Part shown: positions 13,393 through 20,304 of the stretch, piece after piece
How positions within the stretch are numbered: the first letter of the stretch is position 1
How the letters are laid out: each line of letters begins with the position of its first letter
IMG/VR virus record: IMGVR_UViG_3300044627_002218
Coordinates: 1 to 36,167 of that record
DNA: 36,167 nucleotides
Strand: one strand, 5' to 3'
Source: a virus
Made by a program: the position numbers and the translations under genes
Notes under the pieces: generated by a model
Told to the model about the DNA's origin: nothing
Seen by the model: only the letters and a program-made list of their open reading frames with translations
Database searches by the model: none

Positions 13393-15877
13393 GTGAGACT
13401 TCTGCATTTAGTTTCCAATTTATTGCTTGTAAAATGTTGTCCAACGGTTCTCCAAAAGTTTTTTCAAATTGCTTCTTGCGATCTATGTACTTCTCAAGAT
13501 TGAATTCCTTGGGTGGACTGTTAATGAAACCCATGACAGCATCTTTGCCTGCCATTCCATATGGATTTGGAACCTTGACAAACACAAACTTCATCTTGTC
13601 GTTTTCCTTGATTGCTGCGTACTGCTTGTCGATCCCAATCTTTTTGCTGTAATTGTTATACAGCAATGCCGCCTTGGTTGCGATTGGTGTTCCAGTTTGG
13701 TAAATCTTTGTATTGTCAGAATACTTGTTGATTCCCTTGACTCCCCGAGGAGCTGCGACATCAGATATAGGAAGCACCATAAATTCATCATAGAATTCAT
13801 TCACATATTGTCGCAGCTCCTCCGGGGTTTTGGTCAAGATGATCTTGATGCAGTCTTTTAGTTTCTTTCGAACAATTGCTGGCGTACTGCTTCTTGCAGT
13901 TTCCAGACCCATGATCTTCAGTTTGGGTTCTTCAAAGCGAATGCCTTCAAGATCCTGCACAAGCAAGGCATACCTCTTCTTGGCAATAAACATTCCAGCG
14001 GAAGCAATTGCTTCACGCTTGAAGAAGATCTTGTTCTCAGAGCAATTCAATGTCTTTGTGAGAAGATCCATTTCTTTCTTAAGTTCTGGCTGAATCTTCT
14101 GTTCACAGATCTTGTCAACGAAATCGGTGATGTCCGTGATTTGGGTCTTTTGCTGAATTTGAGTAATGATATCATCAAGATTCAGATAGACAGAATCCGT
14201 ATCCACGGCAAGGACATAATCCTTGTCATTATCCTTTGTCAGATGACGAATGTACCCATTCATGCAGTTCTCTGCTGTTCGAATGATTACCTGACCCGTA
14301 ACAGTAACGGCTGTCGCCAACTCAGGTGAAGAATAGATGAACGCTGGGTTTCCCAAGCAACCGTAAAGACTGTTTGCCAAAATCTTCTTTACTGACTGAC
14401 GAATCTTTAGTGCTGCAATACGTGGAAGAAGATTGGCATCCTTGGAATGCTCATATTCCTTCTCCAACTCCAACATCTTGTTCTTGGCTTCCTTTCTCTG
14501 ATTGAATGTGCGCTCAATCAGAATAGGAATGAATCCAAGAATGTTATTCGTGAACATGGATCCATTGCAGGCCAAACAAGCATTTTGATCTGATGCTTCT
14601 TCAACCAAAGAAGGAATTTGTTTTTTCTTGCTTCTCAAGAAATCATCTGCACTTAGAGATGCATCTTTCTTGATGCAAGTCTCAGGAGAAATATTCCATC
14701 CCATTATGATACTTGGATACAGGCTTGTAGCATCGAAGCTGACTACATTCTTATACAGACCTGGTGCAACATCCTTAACATACGCACCGACAAATTGGTC
14801 ATCCTTGGCATATGAGGTCTGTATTGGTGGAATGATGTCCTTGCGAAGAAGATAATCACAACAAATTGTTCCCCAAATTCTTGTGGCAAAGAATACAACA
14901 TCAAATGGAATCTTGGCTTCGTATGCAATAGAAACAGCCAAGTCGATAAGACGAAGTTTATTCTCTAATTTTTCAATTAGTTCAACATCTTGAATGTTAT
15001 ATTCCGCAAATCGCTGGAAGTTTTTTGTATAGAATTCTCGGAGAGAACCATATTCTGAGTAATCCAGTTTCTGTTCATCCAACTCTGCTTTGGCAATAAA
15101 ATTTAGGGCATAACTTTCTTGGCTGGTACCAGAGAACTTCTTGTAAAGATCCATGTAGTCAAGCGTGGTATATCCCGGAAACTCAAACAATCTGTAATCA
15201 GTTCCACCAATGTTTGTCTCGCGCTCTTTCATTAGATTGAAAGGAAGCCAAGACTGAATCTCCTTGTCATCGAAGAACAAGCGAGCCCTACCAATGATGT
15301 ATGGAATATCGAAAAGTTTGACGTTCCATCCAGTAAGTACGTCAATGTCTTCTTTGCGAAGCAACTCAAAAAACTTTTGAATAAGTTCCTTCTCGGAAGA
15401 AACTAGAATAAGTTTGCAGTTTGGAATTGAAACTTGCTTCTCTGTGATGGCATAGTTGACACCCGAGATTCTAACACCAATGATATTGATCTTCTCATTT
15501 GGACTGCGAAGATCGGGGAATCCACCTTCAGTCTCAGTCTCAATGTCAAAGTATGCTATCTTGATTTGGGAAAGATCGTATACCACCTCACTCTCGTAAG
15601 TCTCCAAGAGATATTGAGTGACGAAATCAGTATTTCCGTAAATTGGCGAATCATTCAAGTCCTCATATTGCTTCAGGAACTCCCTGCAGTCATAGAGAGT
15701 GTCAAAGACCATTCTCTTGACACCGATGCCATTGAGAGTCTTGTACTTGGTTTCCTTGTCTGATTTGATGAACAAGGATGGCTTAAAGGAAACGGAGTCG
15801 GTAAACCGAACTCCGTTCTTATAGCCCCTTACAAGAATCTTGTTGCCTTTGATTGCGCAGGCAGTATAAAATTTCAT
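13373..15877 (-). CDS. 43: Family B DNA polymerase (T4 gp43)
   Basis: 834 residues with 3'-5' exonuclease and polymerase domains in T4 order. Exo I is YFDIETE (Asp111, Glu113), Exo II is NVKLFDIPY (Asp190), and Exo III is YNIQDVEL (Asp297). Polymerase motif A is DATSLYPSI (Asp382), motif B is KKILANSLYGCLGN (about 497-510), and motif C is VDTDSVY (Asp559, Asp561). A KKRYALLV segment follows. It is slightly shorter than T4 gp43 (898). No intein is seen at the usual motif A and C insertion sites. The ATG overlaps the stop of the upstream DUF1599-like gene (ATGA), with no Shine-Dalgarno, so translation is probably coupled. Confidence 0.97.
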   Translation of the reverse strand: MKFYTACAIKGNKILVRGYKNGVRFTDSVSFKPSLFIKSDKETKYKTLNGIGVKRMVFDTLYDCREFLKQYEDLNDSPIYGNTDFVTQYLLETYESEVVYDLSQIKIAYFDIETETEGGFPDLRSPNEKINIIGVRISGVNYAITEKQVSIPNCKLILVSSEKELIQKFFELLRKEDIDVLTGWNVKLFDIPYIIGRARLFFDDKEIQSWLPFNLMKERETNIGGTDYRLFEFPGYTTLDYMDLYKKFSGTSQESYALNFIAKAELDEQKLDYSEYGSLREFYTKNFQRFAEYNIQDVELIEKLENKLRLIDLAVSIAYEAKIPFDVVFFATRIWGTICCDYLLRKDIIPPIQTSYAKDDQFVGAYVKDVAPGLYKNVVSFDATSLYPSIIMGWNISPETCIKKDASLSADDFLRSKKKQIPSLVEEASDQNACLACNGSMFTNNILGFIPILIERTFNQRKEAKNKMLELEKEYEHSKDANLLPRIAALKIRQSVKKILANSLYGCLGNPAFIYSSPELATAVTVTGQVIIRTAENCMNGYIRHLTKDNDKDYVLAVDTDSVYLNLDDIITQIQQKTQITDITDFVDKICEQKIQPELKKEMDLLTKTLNCSENKIFFKREAIASAGMFIAKKRYALLVQDLEGIRFEEPKLKIMGLETARSSTPAIVRKKLKDCIKIILTKTPEELRQYVNEFYDEFMVLPISDVAAPRGVKGINKYSDNTKIYQTGTPIATKAALLYNNYSKKIGIDKQYAAIKENDKMKFVFVKVPNPYGMAGKDAVMGFINSPPKEFNLEKYIDRKKQFEKTFGEPLDNILQAINWKLNAEVSLEDFFV

Positions 15878-16197
15878 TGTGGTTTGTTGTTCTCTTTTTC
15901 CTGTATCAATGCGTAGAGCAGTACAAAATAATTGATGTTGTCCTGAATAGCATCATATACTGATTCATTCTTAACACTCAATTCGCCTCTTGTCAAGAAA
16001 GAGGAAATACGAGACATCTTATCTAGGATACGACAACAAAGCCCATTTTCCGCCGTACCAAAGCCCATGATTTCTGGACGTTTAAAATTAACCAAAGCAT
16101 CATGTTGATTGGCATAGTCTTTGGACTTTTGCTTCATAATGACCAAGGCTTCAGAAGTTAATTTTTCATGTAATTTAAAGAGATCATCTGGTTTCAT
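15874..16197 (-). CDS. DUF1599-like (nucleotide modification-associated) protein
   Basis: 107 residues. The motifs KSKDYANQHDALVNF, CCRILDKMSRIS and ESVYDAIQDNINYFVLL resemble the DUF1599 family (nucleotide modification-associated domain 1), found in phages and near nucleotide-metabolism genes. The assignment is from memory of the motif pattern. It is the first gene before gp43 and overlaps it by 4 bp. A strong sigma70-like promoter ends seven bases before its ATG with no Shine-Dalgarno, so its message should be leaderless or nearly so. It could act on dNTPs, but the enzymatic activity is not known to me. Confidence 0.65.
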   Translation of the reverse strand: MKPDDLFKLHEKLTSEALVIMKQKSKDYANQHDALVNFKRPEIMGFGTAENGLCCRILDKMSRISSFLTRGELSVKNESVYDAIQDNINYFVLLYALIQEKENNKPQ

Positions 16198-16204
16198 ACG
16201 CCCA

Positions 16205-16232
16205 AGTATAGACTCTTGGCTGTAAATGTCAA
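16205..16232 (-). promoter_or_regulatory. Sigma70-like promoter for the gp43 unit
   Basis: A consensus TTGACA (16227-16232), a 16-bp spacer and TATACT (16205-16210) on the minus strand. The -10 box ends seven bases before ATG 16197, so predicted initiation is within about one base of the start codon. Confidence 0.78.
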
Positions 16233-16256
16233 ATTATTTTGATTGGTTTTTTACTT

Positions 16257-16264
16257 TATAAATA
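16257..16264 (+). promoter_or_regulatory. Late promoter TATAAATA for the plus-strand island
   Basis: A perfect late box on the plus strand, 27 bp before ATG 16292. It is back to back with the sigma70-like promoter at 16205-16232. Unlike most late boxes here it leaves a leader of about 22 nt with a GGAG ribosome site. Confidence 0.75.
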
Positions 16265-16291
16265 TTAAAGTCATCCCGGAGTTTCATTAAG

Positions 16292-16900
16292 ATGTACCTA
16301 ATTTCCCTAATAGACCCTACCAAATTTCTTGAAGCCACAACATTAGTAGTCGCAGGAACCCTAGGGGTAATTTGGGGAATTGTAAAATTTTGGCAAGGAA
16401 AAAAGAAAGACGATAATTTTATAGAAGTTCATACAGAAATTCATGAACTTCTCACGGAACTTAGAGTTAAAAATAGTGCCATGAGAGCTAGTATAATTCA
16501 GTTCCATAATGGTGAGTATACAATGGATGGAATTTCAATGCGTAAATTCTCCGTTACTCACGAATCAACGCACAAGGGATATACATCACAAGTAATGAAA
16601 CTCAAAGGGACACTTTGTTCGATGTATATTCCCTTATTGACAAAAATTGTGGAAAACAAAAGCACCATCCATCATACAAACATGCTTCCCCACAGTTATG
16701 TGAAGGGCTTTTTTGAAGACGAAAATGTATCTCAATATGCTTGTTTGCCATTAAAAAACAAGGGTGCAAATGTAGGTTTTATTTTAGTTCAATGGCATCA
16801 CGATTTTGAAATACCAAGTGAAGCACAAGAAGAAGCCATGAATATTTTTGAAAATCTTCGTGATTCTATAGCGATACAACTTTCACAACAAAAGAATTGA
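16292..16900 (+). CDS. Membrane-anchored GAF-like protein (unknown function)
   Basis: 202 residues. Residues about 12-33 form one hydrophobic transmembrane helix near the N-terminus, followed by a basic stretch (WQGKKKDD), so the rest should be cytoplasmic. The main body (about 45-200) looks GAF-like: a helix, the segment SIIQFHNGEYTMDG, a middle with YIPLLTKIVENKS, and a final strand pair LKNKGANVGFILVQW before a C-terminal helix. I do not know its ligand or role. It heads the late plus-strand unit, with GGAG ten bases before the ATG, and is followed after 7 bp by a holin-like gene. Its lysis or membrane role is inferred from context only. Confidence 0.7.
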   Translation: MYLISLIDPTKFLEATTLVVAGTLGVIWGIVKFWQGKKKDDNFIEVHTEIHELLTELRVKNSAMRASIIQFHNGEYTMDGISMRKFSVTHESTHKGYTSQVMKLKGTLCSMYIPLLTKIVENKSTIHHTNMLPHSYVKGFFEDENVSQYACLPLKNKGANVGFILVQWHHDFEIPSEAQEEAMNIFENLRDSIAIQLSQQKN

Positions 16901-16907
16901 GGAATTT

Positions 16908-17342
16908 ATGCCAACAGAATTGATATCATTATTGGGTGGAGGGGTCACAGGATTTCTATTCCGCTACTGGGCTCAACAGGCCCAAGACCGAAAAGAAATG
17001 TTTGAAATGGCTATGGGAGCCAATAAGCAAACCACAGACAATCAAGACAAGGCTGTCCAGAGAGTCCCACTTGATATGGGAAAGAATGTTAGACGAATCA
17101 TTGTTCTTGCCTGCTTATTTGCCGTAGTAGCAGCCCCATTTGTTCTCCCTTTCTTCGGGATTTCAACATTTGCTGAGTTTACACAAAAACAACCAGAAAG
17201 TTTCTTTGGTTTGATTCCAGAGACAACTAAAAAATACTTTGTAGAAATTCCAGGATATTTGTTTGCCGAAGAGAACCGCCAAGTTCTATTGGCAGTCGTC
17301 GGTTTCTACTTTGGTACAGCAGCAGGAGGAAATAAGTCATGA
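16908..17342 (+). CDS. Putative holin-like membrane protein
   Basis: 144 residues with three probable membrane segments: about 5-20 (Gly-rich), 63-84 (VRRIIVLACLFAVVAAPFVL) and 124-140. The middle carries an aromatic, periplasm-type loop. Size, three hydrophobic helices and position next to a small lipoprotein gene fit a phage holin, but no named holin family is recognised. GAGG lies upstream of the ATG at good spacing. Its 3' end overlaps the next gene by 4 bp (ATGA). No endolysin gene is visible in this window, which weakens the lysis-cassette reading. Confidence 0.55.
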   Translation: MPTELISLLGGGVTGFLFRYWAQQAQDRKEMFEMAMGANKQTTDNQDKAVQRVPLDMGKNVRRIIVLACLFAVVAAPFVLPFFGISTFAEFTQKQPESFFGLIPETTKKYFVEIPGYLFAEENRQVLLAVVGFYFGTAAGGNKS

Positions 17343-17581
17343 AATATCTTCTACCACTCTTATTACTTGCTTCCTGCACCACCCCACAGATCATCTCTCC
17401 TTTGGACAAGAAGGGAAACCCAATTCACAGCGTCCTGAAGGAACCATTCTTTGGAAGCCCAAGTCAGCCCTCTGAATGGTCTTTCTGGTATGTGATAATT
17501 TGCATGGTTGCTCTTTGGTTCATTTGGAAAGAAGTTAGAAAATTTCTAGTCAAAACACCACCCAAATCAGAAGATAAATAA
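17339..17581 (+). CDS. Small lipoprotein with C-terminal membrane helix (spanin-like candidate)
   Basis: 80 residues. The N-terminus is a short lipoprotein signal with lipobox LASC (Cys13). A periplasmic stretch of about 35 residues follows, then a transmembrane helix (about 48-63, Trp-rich) and a basic, Pro/Lys-rich tail. A lipid anchor at one end and a membrane helix near the other is the layout of unimolecular spanins, which fuse inner and outer membrane in the last step of lysis. The periplasmic part is very short for spanning the periplasm, so this is only a candidate. GGAGGAAA precedes the ATG, which overlaps the holin-like gene. Confidence 0.6.
   Translation: MKYLLPLLLLASCTTPQIISPLDKKGNPIHSVLKEPFFGSPSQPSEWSFWYVIICMVALWFIWKEVRKFLVKTPPKSEDK
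17573..17580 (+). promoter_or_regulatory. Possible late box GATAAATA
   Basis: GATAAATA overlaps the end of the lipoprotein gene (Asp-Lys-stop) and lies 18 bp before the ATG of the fibre-like gene. Predicted leader is about 13 nt with AGAGGA. The motif may be a by-product of the coding sequence. Confidence 0.35.
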
Positions 17582-17598
17582 TCCTGTAGAGGAATCAA

Positions 17599-19155
17599 AT
17601 GGCCGTAAAGAAGATAATGGACACATTTTTTGCCAGCATGCAAGAACAAACCATGGCTGGCTACGGTGGAAAACTCGTAAATACACCGATGGGACCATTC
17701 CGCTGGAATGATACCATGCAACTTTGGGAGAATGTGAACAATGGAATGGTGATGAACAACATTTCGTTCCAAGACTCCATTATGATGCTTGATTACGCTT
17801 CATATGACGGTGGAATGCCAACTGTATCCGGTGGTGATCCAAGTTTGATTCTTTATCTAAATTTTGCTGCAAATTCTATTGGTTCCATGACATACGCCCG
17901 TGGTGGAACAGCATCTTACATTGATTCTGACAAATTTGTCAAGTTTGTCGTTCCAAACACACCAAGATTCAGTTATCTGCCAAGTGGCACGGATAATGGT
18001 TTGTTGATTGAAGAACGCTCAATTAATTATATTTCTCAAGGAAATTGCTTTGGTGTTTCACCATGGACTCCTAGAAATTCAAATTTTACAGCCGTAGATA
18101 CTAAACCGGAATATGGATTAGCACCAGATAATTTAACAGAACCTTGGCTAATAATGCCAAGAGGTGAAACTCAATCATATACTCAACATGGTTTACAAAT
18201 AACTCCGGGAGTTGGTTTAGATGGTTCAACTTATACATTTTCTTTCTGGGCAAAGGGATTTGGTATTACTTATAATCGATATGTAGGAGTGTATTTGGAC
18301 AATAATAATAACAACGCTGCCACATTTGATCTTGATGGATTGACTAGTGATAATTTTGGTTATGCATCACCATCATATGGACCTGCATTTTCAAAAATTA
18401 CTGCGTATCCCAATGGCTGGAGAAGAGTTGAGATGACTGGTGTTATTTCATTCCCCGGAATGGCCTGTGTAATAGTACCTCTTCCCTATTACAATATATG
18501 GTATGTTGGTGATGGATTTACTGGAGGTACTGGAAACACGTCCGGTATTTTGGTATGGGGTGCTCAGTTTGAATTAAATTCTTCTGCGTCTTCTTATATT
18601 CAAACCACGGGCGCAACAGCATTGCGTGGAAATGATTATGCTTACTTCTCAGGAACAGGATTTACATCTTGGTTCGGAGCATCACAAGGAACATTTTTGA
18701 TTGAATTTGATCGCAAAGAACGTGGTCATACTGCAGACAATGTAAAAGTTAAAACTGTTATGGCCACCAATTGGAATCAAGGAACCTGCGCTGGATTTGC
18801 TTTGGATTATTCAAGTATAGTTACAACACCGTCATTAAGGTTTAGAGATTCTACACCCTCAACATTTACTGTAATAACCGCTGGAGTTCTTCCCGGAATC
18901 AATAAAGTTGCCTTTAGTTATAATTTAACGGGCAGCACATATGATATATCTGCAAATCTAAATGGTCTTTGCACAGGAACTGGAAGTGTTGCATCCAGCA
19001 GAATAAACTTGGCTGGTGCTTCTTACATGACCTTTGGATACAAAGATACCGAATTGGGTGCTACTGCCTTCGATTACTTGAACACCATAATTCGTTCTGT
19101 AAAGTACTGGAATGTTGTCAAGACTCCAGCAGAGTTGCAACAACTATCCAGTTAA
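17599..19155 (+). CDS. Tail-fibre-like or receptor-binding protein
   Basis: 518 residues. The N-terminal about 75 residues (TPMGPFRWNDTMQLWENVN and after) look like an attachment domain. From about residue 80 the chain reads as two beta-sandwich carbohydrate-binding modules: LILYLNFAANS, ARGGTASYIDSD, NTPRFSYLP and GLLIEERSINYI form the pattern seen in many phage fibre proteins, then a WFGASQGTFLIEF segment opens a LamG/concanavalin-like C-terminal domain. The same pattern occurs in the minus-strand fibre at 28813-31137, so the two are related. AGAGGA precedes the ATG. The stop shares TTAA with the convergent dut stop. Its place beside the putative lysis genes on the plus strand, far from the main fibre block, is notable. 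Confidence 0.78.
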   Translation: MAVKKIMDTFFASMQEQTMAGYGGKLVNTPMGPFRWNDTMQLWENVNNGMVMNNISFQDSIMMLDYASYDGGMPTVSGGDPSLILYLNFAANSIGSMTYARGGTASYIDSDKFVKFVVPNTPRFSYLPSGTDNGLLIEERSINYISQGNCFGVSPWTPRNSNFTAVDTKPEYGLAPDNLTEPWLIMPRGETQSYTQHGLQITPGVGLDGSTYTFSFWAKGFGITYNRYVGVYLDNNNNNAATFDLDGLTSDNFGYASPSYGPAFSKITAYPNGWRRVEMTGVISFPGMACVIVPLPYYNIWYVGDGFTGGTGNTSGILVWGAQFELNSSASSYIQTTGATALRGNDYAYFSGTGFTSWFGASQGTFLIEFDRKERGHTADNVKVKTVMATNWNQGTCAGFALDYSSIVTTPSLRFRDSTPSTFTVITAGVLPGINKVAFSYNLTGSTYDISANLNGLCTGTGSVASSRINLAGASYMTFGYKDTELGATAFDYLNTIIRSVKYWNVVKTPAELQQLSS

Positions 19156-19670
19156 TTCTTTCCAGTACTTCCAAACCCACCGACACGATTTGATTTCTGT
19201 GTAGGCTGCTCCCAAGTCTCTTCAATATCAAATTGCTCATATCGTACCAATTCACCCTGAGCAATCCTATCTCCATGGTACACTTTCATAATTTCATCTG
19301 AACTATTGAGAACAATTATCTGGGTTTCATTGACATAATCCTCGTCAATAACTCCCTCACAGTTGGCAAGAATCAAGCCATACTTCAAGGCCATTCCAGA
19401 CCTTGGATGGATGCGCATGGAATATCCTTCAGGAAGATCAAAGATCAATCCAGTACGAATCATGGCTCTTTCGTTTGGTGCGATGGAAATATAAGACTTT
19501 CCATTTGAACCATCATGCTCAACTCTGAATTCTCTTTGAGTCTTTCCAGCCCATATGTTTACCTTTGAGTTGGTTGGAAGGTATGCTACTAGATCAAAGC
19601 AGGCAGCTTTACGGGTTTGATAATTTGGGATCTGTGCGTCTGGTTCTACTTTATATACTTTTAGACTCAT
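19152..19670 (-). CDS. dut: dUTPase
   Basis: 172 residues, trimeric dUTPase family: hydrolyses dUTP to dUMP, keeping uracil out of DNA and feeding ThyX. Motifs in order: ACFDLVAYLP (motif 1), HPRSGMALKYGL (motif 2), NCEGVIDEDYVNET (motif 3, with the catalytic Asp; VNET replaces the common RGE), GDRIAQGELV (motif 4) and the C-terminal RVGGFGSTG (motif 5). The N-terminal insert between motifs 1 and 2 is longer than in E. coli. The ATG lacks a Shine-Dalgarno; a TTGACA/TATATT promoter ends six bases upstream, so the message should start at the ATG. Confidence 0.95.
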   Translation of the reverse strand: MSLKVYKVEPDAQIPNYQTRKAACFDLVAYLPTNSKVNIWAGKTQREFRVEHDGSNGKSYISIAPNERAMIRTGLIFDLPEGYSMRIHPRSGMALKYGLILANCEGVIDEDYVNETQIIVLNSSDEIMKVYHGDRIAQGELVRYEQFDIEETWEQPTQKSNRVGGFGSTGKN

Positions 19671-19676
19671 AGTTTA

Positions 19677-19704
19677 AATATACATAAAATTAAAGGTATG
19701 TCAA
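19677..19704 (-). promoter_or_regulatory. Sigma70-like promoter for dut
   Basis: TTGACA (19699-19704), a 16-bp spacer and TATATT (19677-19682) on the minus strand, six bases before the dut ATG. The -35 box overlaps the stop of the upstream gene. It lets dut be expressed early although the genes before it are late-type. Confidence 0.78.
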
Positions 19705-20021
19705 GTAATTTCAAGGACTGAAACAAATGCATGAAAAATGCCCGTTAAACCAGCAGTTGCTCGTAAAGTGTTTCCTGTTTCTAACACTATTGGAGCATCA
19801 ATAACTTGAAAACTTGATTGTATTGGAACTACGCCATTTGTAATAATAGAAAATGCAGTAGAACCCTTTAAAACTTCTAAAGTTATAGTAGCAGAATTCA
19901 ATGAATTAATATTACTAAAATTTACGCTATTGACAATGGCTGTTCCAGTAACACCAGAATAAATTGTTGTTGCTGCAGTCGTTCCTAAAATTGTTCCAAA
20001 ACTTTTATATGTTTCTGGCAT
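19701..20021 (-). CDS. Small beta-rich fibre-associated protein (copy B)
   Basis: 106 residues, Ser/Thr/Ile-rich, apparently all beta. It is a clear paralogue of the protein at 22477-22803: both begin MP[EN]T[YF]KS, share VVPIQSSFQ/IVPIQTSFQ, PIVLE and the C-terminal LEIT. Function unknown; it may be a head-, tail- or fibre-associated decoration protein. TAGGA precedes the ATG. It is the last gene of the second copy of a duplicated four-gene cassette. Confidence 0.8.
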   Translation of the reverse strand: MPETYKSFGTILGTTAATTIYSGVTGTAIVNSVNFSNINSLNSATITLEVLKGSTAFSIITNGVVPIQSSFQVIDAPIVLETGNTLRATAGLTGIFHAFVSVLEIT

Positions 20022-20039
20022 GTGTATTTCCTATTATAA

Positions 20040-20294
20040 TTATATATTTGGTGGGGGTTTGATTCCTAGCATCAAAAACAAAGATTCTTGAGGGTCCGTT
20101 GGATCTTCTTTTTTTGTAATATTGTAATGCAATCTGGCATCTTGTTCTGTGTCAAACCATTTCCATCCACCTATTGGATATTCGTAATTATCTTTTTGTT
20201 CCCGATAAAGATTATATGAACCAGTTAATACATAATTTTTTCCATAAAGAAGCATCCCATCATCATTTTTGTAAAATCCTGAAGTATCTTCCAT
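20040..20294 (-). CDS. Small hypothetical protein (copy B)
   Basis: 84 residues. Paralogue of the gene at 22805-23035: both share [ST]GFYNK/SGFYKN at the start, NYVL, YEYPI/YQYPI, GWKWF/GWTWY and a short helical Glu/Ala/Asp stretch. The Trp/Tyr-rich core suggests a small compact domain; no known family is recognised. AAGGAG lies seven bases before the ATG. It follows the LRR gene by 10 bp, as in the other cassette copy. Confidence 0.78.
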   Translation of the reverse strand: MEDTSGFYKNDDGMLLYGKNYVLTGSYNLYREQKDNYEYPIGGWKWFDTEQDARLHYNITKKEDPTDPQESLFLMLGIKPPPNI

Positions 20295-20304
20295 TTTTTA
20301 CTCC

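Noticed and set aside
13373-15877. Intein or intron in gp43
   Set aside because: Motifs A, B and C are continuous and correctly spaced.
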